Made by a program: the position numbers and the translations under genes. Under the pieces are notes generated by a model. The model worked only from the letters and a program-made list of their open reading frames with translations, was not told where the DNA came from and searched no databases. Shown here one piece after another: positions 32,865 to 43,002 of a stretch of DNA of 64,000 bases; within the stretch, counting starts at the first letter, position 1; each line of letters begins with the position of its first letter. The DNA comes from Candidatus Villigracilis proximus (lineage in GTDB: Bacteria > Chloroflexota > Anaerolineae > Anaerolineales > Villigracilaceae): assembly GCA_016715195.1 (NCBI GenBank), contig JADKBB010000062.1:1-64000 (forward strand), read 5' to 3'.

Positions 32865-32891
32865 GTCGCTTGAGAACGCTTGAAATCGACA
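32865..32891 (-). promoter_or_regulatory. ECF42-type promoter before YCII copy 1
   Basis: TGTCGA (32891-32886), 17 bp, CGAC (32868-32865), then TATTC on the minus strand. Flanking bases TTT after the -35 and AAG before the -10 also resemble the second promoter. Confidence 0.65.
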
Positions 32892-33204
32892 AAACACCAG
32901 CCCGAAAATTGAACTGGTGTGAAGGATAATGGAAAATAATGTGGTTGTGTGAAAATCAAACGGGATTTTTGCTGCTTTTATAATCTGAAATTTTCCCCTT
33001 TCTTGTGCGATAAGATCCATGCTCCGATTTATCCTAAAGTTTTATTACAAGTCTCTGCGGCTTTGGGAACTATGAAGTATTTTCCTTTTTACTGAGCGAT
33101 ATGATTATGTGTGAGAACGTCCCAACAAAAACCCCTGGCAGGTAGGGGAGTTGATTTGTTGATATTTTCTTCTCTATGCGGTTGACGCAAACTGGGCCGG
33201 TCTG

Positions 33205-33233
33205 AATTTATACCCGTATGCATGAGATATGCC
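33205..33233 (+). repeat. right copy of the 29-bp direct repeat
   Basis: The second copy of the repeat at 29349-29377, 3.86 kb away. Between it and YCII copy 1 lie about 310 bp without a gene. Confidence 0.7.
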
Positions 33234-33283
33234 ATACCATACTCATGCTAATGATTCGATTCTATTTACTGATCGCAAAACTC

Positions 33284-33332
33284 TTGACTTAAGGTCTCTA
33301 GTTTGCTAAAATAATTTGGAAACGCTTCCAAA
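33284..33332 (+). promoter_or_regulatory. promoter and operator of the xylose regulator
   Basis: TTGACT (33284-33289), a 17-bp spacer and TAAAAT (33307-33312) form a strong promoter. Directly after it lies TTTGGAAACGCTTCCAAA (33315-33332), a LacI/cre-type palindrome covering the transcription start. A related TGTAAACGCTTCCA lies at 33411-33424, inside the first codons of the gene. This arrangement predicts autorepression. Confidence 0.75.
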
Positions 33333-33396
33333 TATAAACATAAAGACACCTAATAAACAAGAAAATTGGCCAATAAAGAGTCAGGAAACCTTATTA

Positions 33397-34455
33397 ATGT
33401 CCAAAAAAAATGTAAACGCTTCCAATCAAGCTCCACTTTCCAAGGTTACTATTGTGGAAGTAGCAAAAAAAGCTGGCGTTTCGCTTGGTACCGTTTCACG
33501 TGTCATCAACAATGATATTCACGTAGCCGCAGAAACTCGTAAACGGGTTTTGGCAGTTACACAAGAACTGGGGTACGTTGCCAATCGGCAGGCGCGTAGT
33601 TTGGCAGGCGGGAAGACCAATACGATCGGAGTAATCGTTCGTGATTTAGGGACTGGCTACATTGGTGAAATTATCCGTGGAATTGATTCTGAACTTAATT
33701 TAAGCGGTGTTGATCTGGTTTTATACACTACGCATCGAACGGTAAGCAAAGAAGCCAATTATGTAGCGAGCCTTGCCCAAGGTATGGTGGACGGCCTGTT
33801 GCTGGTCTTGCCGCGCAGTCCCGTAGATTACATTGGAACATTGATGGAACACAACTTCCCGTTTGTCTTGATTGACCATCAGGGAACTGGCACAGCCTGC
33901 CCCGCAGTTGGGGCAACCAATTGGCAGGGAGCCTATAACGCAACAGAGTACCTGATTAAGCTCGGTCATCAACGAATTGGATTTATCACCGGCTCAATGG
34001 ATTTGGGATGTGCGGAAGACCGCTTACAAGGGTACCGCTCTGCGCTTCGTACGCATCATCTCCCGCTGGAAACTGAACTTGTTTACGAGGGGGATTTTCT
34101 TCAAACAGATGGATACACAGGCGCATCAGCCTTGCTGGACTTGCCAAATCCGCCGACTGCAATTTTTGCCTCAAATGATGTAATGGCGATGGGGGTGATG
34201 GATGCAGTTAGAAATCGCGGGTTACGCGTTCCAAATGATATTTCTGTGGTCGGTTTTGACAATATTCCGCAATCTGCAATGGTTTTCCCCCCGTTGACTA
34301 CCGTTCAACAACCGCTTGAACAAATGGGCCGCGTTGCAACCCAAATATTGCTGGGAATTTTGAAAAAACCTGAAAAAGAAAATGGACGGATCGAATTACC
34401 AACTGAATTGATCGTCCGAAACTCTACCTCTGCCCCAAAGGGCAGGGCTGGCTAA
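33397..34455 (+). CDS. LacI-family transcriptional regulator of xylose/xylan genes
   Basis: This 352-residue protein has a LacI-type helix-turn-helix (VTIVEVAKKAGVSLGTVSRVINN) and hinge, then a periplasmic-binding-protein-like effector domain (NTIGVIVRDLGTGYIGEIIRGI; TAIFASNDVMAMGVMDAVR; VVGFDNIP). I start at ATG 33397, since the earlier in-frame start falls inside the operator. It precedes a xylo-oligosaccharide operon in the same direction, so xylose or an oligomer is the likely effector. Operator sites at its promoter and within its first codons point to autoregulation. Confidence 0.92.
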   Translation: MSKKNVNASNQAPLSKVTIVEVAKKAGVSLGTVSRVINNDIHVAAETRKRVLAVTQELGYVANRQARSLAGGKTNTIGVIVRDLGTGYIGEIIRGIDSELNLSGVDLVLYTTHRTVSKEANYVASLAQGMVDGLLLVLPRSPVDYIGTLMEHNFPFVLIDHQGTGTACPAVGATNWQGAYNATEYLIKLGHQRIGFITGSMDLGCAEDRLQGYRSALRTHHLPLETELVYEGDFLQTDGYTGASALLDLPNPPTAIFASNDVMAMGVMDAVRNRGLRVPNDISVVGFDNIPQSAMVFPPLTTVQQPLEQMGRVATQILLGILKKPEKENGRIELPTELIVRNSTSAPKGRAG

Positions 34456-34604
34456 ACGGCCAAGTCTCACCAGCCCTGCTTAACATGTGGGATCCCTCTA
34501 CTAAGAAAGGAGAGCCAACATATCTAAATTATACGCCAATAATCCCCCGGTTAGTGACAATAGAATAGTAATTCAATTTATCTGATTCTCAAAAGGAGAA
34601 GAAT

Positions 34605-35960
34605 ATGTTACGTAAATTTTATACCTTAATGAGTCTCGTGCTCATTGTTTCTTTTGCATTGGCTGCATGTGGTTCTCCTGCAACCGAGGTACCTGCTGTC
34701 GTTAATGAACCTGCATCCACTGAGGCTCCCGCTGCTCCTGCTACTGAAGCACCCGCTTCAGCTGAGCCTGTTACCATTACCTGGTGGCATATTACAACCA
34801 AGGACCCGGGCCTGTCAGATTGGCAGAAAATGGCCGATGACTACATGGCCGCACATCCAAATGTCACCATCGAGATTACCGTCCTCGAAAATGAAGCCTT
34901 CAAGACCAAACTCACCACCGTTATGCAATCTGGCGAAGTCCCTGACATCTTCCAGAGTTGGGGCGGCGGTACGTTTAATCAGCAGGTCGAAGCTGGATTG
35001 TTGAAGGACATCACCGCTGAACTCGCTGCCGATAGCGCATGGAAGGATAGTTTTGCGCCCGGTGCTTTGGGTGTCTATAGCTATGCTGGCGCGAATTACG
35101 GTGTACCTTGGGATATGGGCATGGTTGGTTTCTGGTACAACAAAGCGCTCTTCGAACAGGCAGGCATCGCGAATCCTCCCGCCACTTGGACCGAATTCCT
35201 GGACGCTGTCAAAGCCCTCAAGGCTGCTGGCATCACCCCGATTTCCATTGGCGAAGGCGACAAATGGCCGGGCATGCACTTCTGGAATTATCTTGCCACT
35301 CGTAGCTGTGGACAGGCAAAATTTGAAGCCGCCATGGCTCGGACAGGTTCCTTTACCGATCCTTGCTTTATCGAAGCTGGCACGAAGCTCCAGGAATTAC
35401 TCGCCCTTGAGCCTTTCCAGGACGGTTTCCTTGGCGCAACCCATGATGACATGCAGGCAGCCTTTGGAAATGGCAAGGCCGCTATGGAACTTTCCGGACA
35501 ATGGGCGCCTTCTACATCTGCAGCCAACAGCGCAGACCAGAAGGGCGTGGGTGAAAACCTTGGCCTGTTCGGCTTCCCGGGACTCGAAGGCGGAGCTGGT
35601 GATGCAGGTGATGTTGTCGGTGGTGGTAATGGATTTGCGATTGGCAAAGATGCCGAACCGGAAGCCATTGACTTTGTTAAGTATCTCACCAGTGTAGAGA
35701 ACCAGACAATTATCGCAGTAAATGGATCAGGTATTCCAGTAGTTAAAGGTTCCGAGACAGGCTTGGTAGATCCCAATATGCTTCAAGTTCAGCAGACCTT
35801 TGCTGCTGCTCAATACTTCCAGCTGTATTACGATCAGTTCCTGCCCCCGGCCACTGGGTCAGTCCTTAATGACTCTGTACAGGGTCTTTTCGCTGGCACA
35901 CTGACTCCAGAGCAGGTGGCACAGGCAGTCGAAGATTCAGTTGCTGCAGAAATAAAGTAA
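34605..35960 (+). CDS. sugar ABC transporter substrate-binding lipoprotein
   Basis: This 451-residue family 1 extracellular solute-binding protein starts with a signal peptide and lipobox LAAC followed by a Pro/Ala/Glu linker. The mature part begins VTITWWHITTKDPG and includes NKALFEQAGIANPPATWTEFLDAVKAL, typical of sugar-binding proteins. With the two permeases and the glycosidases after it, the ligand is probably xylo-oligosaccharides. No ATPase gene is in the operon, so a shared MsmK-type ATPase is expected elsewhere. AAAAGGAG precedes the ATG. Confidence 0.95.
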   Translation: MLRKFYTLMSLVLIVSFALAACGSPATEVPAVVNEPASTEAPAAPATEAPASAEPVTITWWHITTKDPGLSDWQKMADDYMAAHPNVTIEITVLENEAFKTKLTTVMQSGEVPDIFQSWGGGTFNQQVEAGLLKDITAELAADSAWKDSFAPGALGVYSYAGANYGVPWDMGMVGFWYNKALFEQAGIANPPATWTEFLDAVKALKAAGITPISIGEGDKWPGMHFWNYLATRSCGQAKFEAAMARTGSFTDPCFIEAGTKLQELLALEPFQDGFLGATHDDMQAAFGNGKAAMELSGQWAPSTSAANSADQKGVGENLGLFGFPGLEGGAGDAGDVVGGGNGFAIGKDAEPEAIDFVKYLTSVENQTIIAVNGSGIPVVKGSETGLVDPNMLQVQQTFAAAQYFQLYYDQFLPPATGSVLNDSVQGLFAGTLTPEQVAQAVEDSVAAEIK

Positions 35961-36019
35961 CCTGTAAGACAACCAGGCGGTTGATCAGAAAAAACCACCT
36001 GCGTCTGTAGATAAAAATG

Positions 36020-36072
36020 GGCTTCGTGGCGCCTCCGTTGGCGCGGAATTTTCGACAAGGCGCCACGAAGCC
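36020..36072 (+). promoter_or_regulatory. intercistronic hairpin between binding protein and permease
   Basis: GGCTTCGTGGCGCC and GGCGCCACGAAGCC form a perfect 14-bp stem, followed by TAAAAAA, 19 nt before the permease start. Such hairpins after binding-protein genes usually give higher binding-protein mRNA than permease mRNA. Confidence 0.7.
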
Positions 36073-36090
36073 TAAAAAAGGATACTCTTT

Positions 36091-37023
36091 ATGCAACAAC
36101 TTCCTGCTGCCTCAAACACCCTGGAGTCGAAGCGTGTTTCAAGTTTTCCAGACAAGTTAGTCATTGTCTTATTCCTGGCACCTGCTCTTATTCTCTTCCT
36201 GCTTTTCGTTGTTTATCCCATTTTTCGCTCGATTTATTTCAGTTTGTTCGACTGGAACGGTTTAGGCCCCGCAGTGGATTTTGTAGGATTTGGGAACTAC
36301 AAAACTATTCTCACCGATAAAGTATTTATAAAGGCGCTCTGGAATGGCGTCATGATCATCGTGTTCTCGTTAGGATTGCAACTGCCCCTGGCGTTGGCAC
36401 TGGCCGTATTAGTAGGACGTGACCTGCCGGGACGCGGCATATTCCGCACCATTTTTTTTCTCCCCTACGTTCTTTCCGAAGTTAATGTCGCGATCATGTG
36501 GATGCTGCTTTACAACCCTGACCCCGATCGCGGCCTTCTCAACTCGATTGCGGTTATTTTTGGCGCAGAACCTGTAGGCTGGCTTAGCAATACGAATCTT
36601 GTTCTTCTGTCAGTCTTCATCGCGTTAACATGGAAATACTTCGGCTTTCACATGCTATTGTATTTGGCTGGTCTCCAAAACATACCCCTGGATCTTGAAG
36701 AAGCCGCCCGCATTGATGGCGCAAATAATTTTCAAAATTTCTTTTATATCACCCTGCCGCTGCTGGGCGGTACGATCCGTACCTCTGTCTATATGTCCGT
36801 GCTTGGCTCGATCCAACAGTTCATTTTGGTCTGGATCATGACCAAAGGCGGCCCGGTCAATGCGAGCGAAACCCTGGCAACTTATATGTATCGCTTCGGC
36901 TTTGTACGTTTTGAATTGGGATACGGCTCCGCAGTGGCGATCTATATGTTTGTACTCTGTCTGATCTTTTCTTTGATTTACCAGCGCCTCACACGCCAAC
37001 CCGATTATCTAACCGGTCTTTAA
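36091..37023 (+). CDS. sugar ABC transporter permease (MalF-type)
   Basis: This 310-residue protein has six hydrophobic segments and the EAA loop EEAARIDGANNFQNFFYITLPLL that docks the ATPase. It belongs to the CUT1 carbohydrate transporter family. It is followed 12 nt later by the second permease and works with the binding protein upstream. Confidence 0.95.
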   Translation: MQQLPAASNTLESKRVSSFPDKLVIVLFLAPALILFLLFVVYPIFRSIYFSLFDWNGLGPAVDFVGFGNYKTILTDKVFIKALWNGVMIIVFSLGLQLPLALALAVLVGRDLPGRGIFRTIFFLPYVLSEVNVAIMWMLLYNPDPDRGLLNSIAVIFGAEPVGWLSNTNLVLLSVFIALTWKYFGFHMLLYLAGLQNIPLDLEEAARIDGANNFQNFFYITLPLLGGTIRTSVYMSVLGSIQQFILVWIMTKGGPVNASETLATYMYRFGFVRFELGYGSAVAIYMFVLCLIFSLIYQRLTRQPDYLTGL

Positions 37024-37035
37024 AAGGATATAGTC

Positions 37036-37899
37036 ATGCCGATTTTACGCCCTCGTTGGCTGCAAAAAGCACTGCCAAGGTTCTTTCAATATCTTATTCT
37101 TTCGATCGTAGTAGTGGTTATATTTGTGCCGATCGTGATCCTGCTCTTTGGCAGTGTCAAGACAACTGGTGAAATGTATTCGCACCCTTACACAATCCCC
37201 AACCCTCCACATTGGGAAAATCTGCTGGGGATATTGAGCACGCCCGTGTTCTGGGTCATGTTACGAAACAGTTTGCTGGTAATGTTTGGAACTACATTCG
37301 GTGTGGTCTTTGTCTGTGGTTTGGCGGCTTTTGTTTTTGCGCGTTTGGATTTCCGCGGCAAAGATTGGCTTTTCAACCTGTTCACTCTGGGCCTTATGTT
37401 CCCGATCAATGTCGCTATTCTGCCCGTCTATTTTGTGTTGCGGCAAATGAATGAGATGGGCATAGAAATGATCGATAGTCTTTGGGGTGTCATCCTTGTG
37501 CAGCTCGCTTTCCAGATTTCTGGAAACACTATGATTCTGCGCGGTTTCTTTGCTGCTGTCCCGGCTGAATTGCAGGATGCCGCGTATATAGACGGCTGTA
37601 ATAATTTTGATTTCTTCTGGCGCATTCTGCTTCCATTGGCAAAACCTGCGCTTGCAGCCGTTGCCGCGTTAACAATGATCGTCAGTTGGAACGATCTGCT
37701 TGTTCCTCTCGTGATATTGAATAGTGATAAACTCTGGACTCTGCCCCTGGGCACCATGCAATTTCAAGGTCAATATGGACAGGATTTAGCCCTCGTCTCG
37801 GCATTTGTAGCTCTGTCTGCCATACCAACAATTATTTTCTATATATTTGCGGAGCGACAAATCGTCTCAGGTCTGACCGCCGGTGCTGTCAAAGGTTAA
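37036..37899 (+). CDS. sugar ABC transporter permease (MalG-type)
   Basis: This 287-residue protein has six hydrophobic segments and the EAA-type loop PAELQDAAYIDGCNNFDFFWRILLPLAKPAL. It is the second subunit of the CUT1 channel. The glycosidase gene begins 7 nt after its stop. Confidence 0.95.
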   Translation: MPILRPRWLQKALPRFFQYLILSIVVVVIFVPIVILLFGSVKTTGEMYSHPYTIPNPPHWENLLGILSTPVFWVMLRNSLLVMFGTTFGVVFVCGLAAFVFARLDFRGKDWLFNLFTLGLMFPINVAILPVYFVLRQMNEMGIEMIDSLWGVILVQLAFQISGNTMILRGFFAAVPAELQDAAYIDGCNNFDFFWRILLPLAKPALAAVAALTMIVSWNDLLVPLVILNSDKLWTLPLGTMQFQGQYGQDLALVSAFVALSAIPTIIFYIFAERQIVSGLTAGAVKG

Positions 37900-37906
37900 A
37901 GATTTA

Positions 37907-39485
37907 ATGACGAGAGCCTTTCATAATCCGATTCTTTCCGGTTGTTATCCCGACCCATCCATCTGCCGGGTTGGAGATGATTATTATGTAGTCACTTCAA
38001 CCTTTGAATATTTTCCTGGCTTGCCGATCTTTCACAGCCGTGACCTGATTCACTGGCAGCAAATTGGACATGTATTAGATCGCGCCTCACAACTTGACCT
38101 GGATCTGATTCGCCCATCTGGTGGTTTATACGCCCCGACGATTCGTTTTTCGCAAGGCACGTATTACGTCATCAACACCCTCGTGGATGGAAAAAACAAA
38201 TCAGGCAACTTCATTGTGACTGCCACAAACCCGGCGGGCCCTTGGTCTGAACCATACTGGTTGGATGATGTCGAAGGATTCGATCCCTCCTTATTTTTTG
38301 ATGAAGATGGAAAAGTTTGGGTAACGGGTACTCGCTTAAATGAAAAAGACTATTACACAGGTCATACAGAAATATTCCTGAAGCAGATCGATCTTCAGGC
38401 CATGAAAACGATTGGCGAGGAATATATTCTTTGGGATGGAGCCGTAAAAGGTGCCGTATGGGCAGAGTCGCCCCACATTTACAAAGTAAATGATTACTAC
38501 TATTTACTTATCGCCGAAGCCGGAACGGCCCATCATCATGCAGTGACAATTGCCCGCAGTAAAAATATTACAGGGCCTTATGAAGCAAATCGCGGCAATC
38601 CAATTTTGACACATCGTCACCTCGGGTTGGATTACCCAATTGTTGGCACAGGCCATGCGGATTTGGTTGAAACACAAAACGGCGAATGGTGGATGGTTCT
38701 GCTTGCCATGCGTCCATATGGCGGATATTTTTTACAACCTGGGTCGCGAAACATTTTTAGCCCCTGTTCGCTGGGAAGAAGGCTGGCCCATTGTCAGTCC
38801 TGGTACCGGGCGCGTGGAATTTACATACGCAGCCCCTAATCTGCCTGAACATATCTGGGATACTGCGCCAGATCGCGATGAATTTAACACTCCTGATCTT
38901 GCTTTGCATTGGAATTTTCTACGCACCCCGCGCGAAGAATTCTACAGCCTCAAAGAACGGCACGGCTATTTGCGTTTGAAATTACGTCCTGAAAAGTTAT
39001 ATGAATTGGCAAATCCCAGTTTTGTTGGACGGCGACAACAACATATCAATTTTGTAGCGCAAACAGCGTTTGAGTTTACACCGCAAAGCGAAACAGAATG
39101 TGCTGGCCTGGTACTTATTCAAAACAACAAATTTAATTTTCAATTCGTTGTAACCCAAGATTCAGTCCGTGAGATTCACCTGATTAAATGTGTTGACGGT
39201 CTGGAAGAAGTTCTTGCAAAAAAGCCCATCATGGCTGGAATGATCTACTTGAAAATAGAAGCTCGTGGACAGGAATATAGTTTTTATTTCTCAAACCAAC
39301 CTGGTGAATGGCAGACATTAATTGAAAATATCGATGGCCGCATCTTGAGCACACCCGTCGCCGGTGGATTTGTCGGTGCTTATATTGCCATGTACGCCAG
39401 TAGTAATGGACAAGCCAGCAATAACCATGCTGATTTTGATTGGTTTGAATATATTGGTTTGGATAGCTTGGAAAAAAGAAATTAA
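37907..39485 (+). CDS. GH43 beta-xylosidase, frameshifted by one base
   Basis: About 525 residues. The five-bladed GH43 propeller begins NPILSGCYPDPSICRVGDDYYVVTSTFEYFPG (Asp of YPDPS is the general base) and contains AESPHIYKVNDYYYLLIAEAG with the acid Glu. A C-terminal concanavalin-like beta domain (about 330-525) is typical of beta-xylosidases. A run of six T (38728-38733) shifts the frame; one T fewer gives GGYFYNLGRETFLAP, the family sequence. Without a signal peptide it is cytoplasmic, cleaving imported xylo-oligosaccharides to xylose or arabinose. Confidence 0.92.
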
Positions 39486-39596
39486 ACAAGCCTTCTGGCT
39501 ACTTGCCATGTCGAACTTGTTCGATTCGTTTTCTAAATAATGCAGTAAAGGTATCGAATTGGGGATGATACTGAACTTATTTTAAAGGAGCACTTC

Positions 39597-41742
39597 ATGA
39601 GTGTGACAGGCACATCGGAAAAACCTGCGTATCTTGATACATCATTATCCTTCACAGAGCGTGTAAAGGGTTTGGTTAAGCTTTTAACATTGGAGGAAAA
39701 AGTAGGCTTGATGAATCATCCGGCACATGGTGTGCCACGCTTGAATATCCCTGCTTATAACTATTGGAATGAGGCGCTTCATGGAATTGCCCGCAGTGGG
39801 CGCGCCACAGTCTTTCCGCAGGCCATTGGCATGGCGGCAACCTGGGACAAGGAATTGATCTTCAAAGTGGCAACTGCCATCAGCGATGAAGGACGCGCAA
39901 AATATCATGCGGCGTTGCGCCGCAATGGATATACCGCGCAATATCAGGGATTAACCTTTTGGTCTCCCAATGTGAATATTTTTCGTGACCCTCGCTGGGG
40001 GCGCGGACAGGAGACTTGGGGCGAAGACCCATTCCTGACAGGGGAGATGGCAGCTGAATACGTGAAGGGATTACAGGGCAATGATCCCAAATACCTCAAG
40101 GCCGCAGCATGTGCCAAACATTACGCTGTTCATTCCGGCCCGGAAAAAGACCGTCACACGTTTAATGCCATAGTAACAAAACGCGAGTTATATGATACGT
40201 ATCTGCCCGCTTTCAAGAAATTGGTAACAGAAGCAAAAGTTGAATCCGTAATGGGTGCCTACAATCGCACATTGGGCGAAGTCTGTTGTGCCAGTGAACT
40301 TCTGCTCGATAATATTCTGCGCGGCGAATGGGGGTTTGGCGGGCACGTTGTGTCAGATTGTATGGCACTGTCAGATTTTCATCTCCATCACCAGGTTACG
40401 GAAGATGCGGCAGATTCCGCAGCGTTAGCTTTGAAATACGGCTGCGACCTCTTTTGCGATCACGTCTTCAATGAAATTCCCACCGCCATCGAACGTGGCG
40501 ATACCACCGAAGAGTTGGTAGACCGCGCGCTCGAACGCACACTTGGTACACGCTTCAAGCTTGGCATGTTCGATCCTGATGAAGATGTGCCTTTTGCTTC
40601 CATTCCAATGGATGTGGTCGCCAATGATGAGCATCGTCAACTTGCATATCGCACAGCCGCCGAATCTCTGGTGTTGCTCAAGAACAAGAATAACATCCTG
40701 CCCATTAAACCTTCCACAAAGAAGATCTTTGTCACCGGCCCAACCGCCGCCAGCATGGAAGTTTTGCTTGGCAATTATTATGGCTTCAACAATCAGATGA
40801 TCACTTTGCTTGAAGGCCTCACCGGACGCATCCCTGAAGGCATGGGCATGGAATATACATCTGGCGCAATGTTGAAGCATGCACGTGAGATCAAAAATAC
40901 CTGGGCGCCGCAAATGGCACAATCCGCTGACTTTGCGATTGTCTGTGCGGGCTTCAACTCGTTTCTTGAAGGGGAGGAAGGCGAGTCACTTTTATCTCCG
41001 CAGAATGGCGACCGCGAAAGCATTTCACTTCCAGCCAGTCAGGTGGAGTACATCAAAGAACTTTCAATTCACGGCGTGAAGATCGTGCTTGTGCTTACAG
41101 GCGGCAGCCCCATCGCATTAGGCGAAGTCGAAGATATGGGTCGATGCGATTCTTTTCGTCTGGTACCCCGGTATGGAAGGCGGAAGAGCCGTGGCAGATG
41201 TTCTTTTTGGCGATATCTCCCCCGCCGGCAAACTTCCGCTTACCTTCCCCAAATCACTCAAGCAGCTTCCCGCTTTCGATGATTACAGCATGAAAGGGCG
41301 CACCTATCGCTACATGACAGAAGAGCCGCTCTATCCCTTCGGCTTTGGTCTAAGCTATACCTGTTTTGAATATTCGGATTTACAACTCGACAAAAAGAAT
41401 CTTACGCTCGGAGATTCTCTCAACGTAAGCCTGACTCTCCGCAACAACGGCGCTTCAGACTCAGCCGAAGTTGCCCAGTTTTACCTGACAGATATCCAAG
41501 CCTCAAGCATTGTCCCGCTTCATCATCTCATCGGCTTCGAAAGAGTTGTGCTCAAAGCCGGTGAAAGCCGCAAGATAAAACTCACCATCATCCCGGAAAT
41601 GATGTCATTTTTTAATGACGATGGCAAACTCACGCTCGAACCTGGTGAATTCCGTTTGGAAGTTGGCGGATGTTCCCCCAGCAACCGTGGACAGGAATTA
41701 GGCGCTCCAAAACCTGTTACAGCAATATTTGAAATAAAGTAA
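39597..41742 (+). CDS. GH3 beta-xylosidase/beta-glucosidase, frameshifted by one base
   Basis: About 714 residues. Domains: GH3 N-terminal barrel (YNYWNEALHGIARSG; KHYAVHSGPEKDRH; nucleophile Asp in GHVVSDCMALSDF), the alpha/beta domain, and a C-terminal fibronectin-III-like domain (LTLRNNGASDSAEVAQFYL). The frame breaks at GGG 41138-41140; removing one G gives EDMVDAILFVWYPGMEGGRAVADVLFGD, the expected family reading. The sequence resembles bacterial GH3 xylan beta-xylosidases. No signal peptide, so intracellular. AAGGAG precedes the ATG. Confidence 0.92.
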
Positions 41743-41768
41743 AAACAAAAAAACAAAAGGAGTATCTC

Positions 41769-42936
41769 ATGTCAGACTACACACCCAAACCTGAAAATAA
41801 ATTCACCTTCGGCCTGTGGACCGTAGGCAATGTCGGTCGGGATCCATTCGGAGGCCCCGTACGAGATGCGAAATCACCCGCAGAATTGGTACGCCTGCTC
41901 GGCGAAGTCGGTGCGTATGGCGTCAACTTCCACGACAACGATCTCATCCCAATTGACGCCACCCCAGCCGAACGCGACAGCATCCTCAAAGAATTCAAAA
42001 AAGCGCTGGCAGACACAGGACTTGTCGTCCCCATGGCAACCACCAATTTGTTTACGGAACCCATCTTTAAAGATGGCGCATTCACCTCCAATGATCCAAA
42101 AGTGCGCGCCTATGCCTTGCAAAAGACCATGAATTCGATTGATCTAGGGGTTGAGTTTGGTGCGAAGATCTACGTTTTCTGGGGCGGACGTGAAGGCACA
42201 GAGACAGATGCCACCAAGGATCCCATTACTGCCATCAAACGCTCACGCGATGCAATGAACTTCCTGTGCGAATACGTAAAGGATCAGAAATACGATCTGA
42301 AATTTGCACTCGAAGCCAAGCCCAATGAACCGCGCGGTGACATCTACAATTCCACCACGGGTCACATGTTGGCATTCATCAACACCCTCGATCATCCCGA
42401 AATGGTCGGCGTGAATCCTGAAGTGGCGCACGAACACATGGCTGGACTCAATTTTGTCCACGGTGTGGCGCAGGCCATGGAATCAGGCAAGCTCTTTCCA
42501 TATTGACTTGAATGACCAGGCCTTTGGCCGCTACGATCAGGACTTCCGCTTTGGCGCAGTAAACCTCAAGAGTGCATTTTTCCTTGTAAAACTGCTTGAA
42601 GATAACAAGTACGACTCAAGCCGTCACTTTGATGCTCATGCCTATCGCACCGAAGATTATGAAGGCGTGAAAGACTTTGCCCGCGGTTGTATGCGAACCT
42701 ATTTGATCCTCAAAGAGAAGGCCGCTCAATGGAACGCCGATCAGGAAATTCAATCTGTTTTGGCTGAGATCAACGCCGATGATGGCTCCATGAATCAATA
42801 CCTTGGCAAATACTCTGCTGAAAAAGCAAATGCACTCAAAAGCCAGATGTTTGACCGCCCCGCAATTGCCGGACGTGGATTGAAATACGAACGTCTCGAC
42901 CAATTGACGGTGGAAGTTTTGTTGGGCGTGAGATAA
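41769..42936 (+). CDS. xylA: xylose isomerase, frameshifted by one base
   Basis: About 388 residues, the length of class I (actinobacterial-type) xylose isomerases. The catalytic His is in NFHDNDLIP, and metal ligands fall in ALEAKPNEPRGD. The second half resumes HIDLNDQAFGRYDQDFRFG. A TTT run at 42495-42497 breaks the frame; one T fewer gives GKLFHIDLNDQ, the true sequence. It converts xylose to xylulose. It begins 26 nt after GH3 and is followed by xylB. Sequencing error or recent damage are both possible. Confidence 0.93.
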
Positions 42937-42946
42937 CGTTTCGGAT

Positions 42947-42992
42947 CCAGGTATCAGGTATCAGGTTTTTCCTGACACCTGATACCTGATAC
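42947..42992. repeat. intergenic palindrome (TATCAGG family)
   Basis: CCAGGTATCAGGTATCAGG and CCTGACACCTGATACCTGA pair around TTTTT, between xylA and xylB. The downstream edge ACAGGAG also supplies the ribosome site of xylB. Confidence 0.8.
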
Positions 42993-43002
42993 AGGAGCAC
43001 CG

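Noticed and set aside
37907..42936. Programmed ribosomal frameshifting in the xylan genes
   Set aside because: Sites differ, no shared slippery heptamer or downstream structure is apparent, and homologues of all three are ordinary single-frame enzymes.
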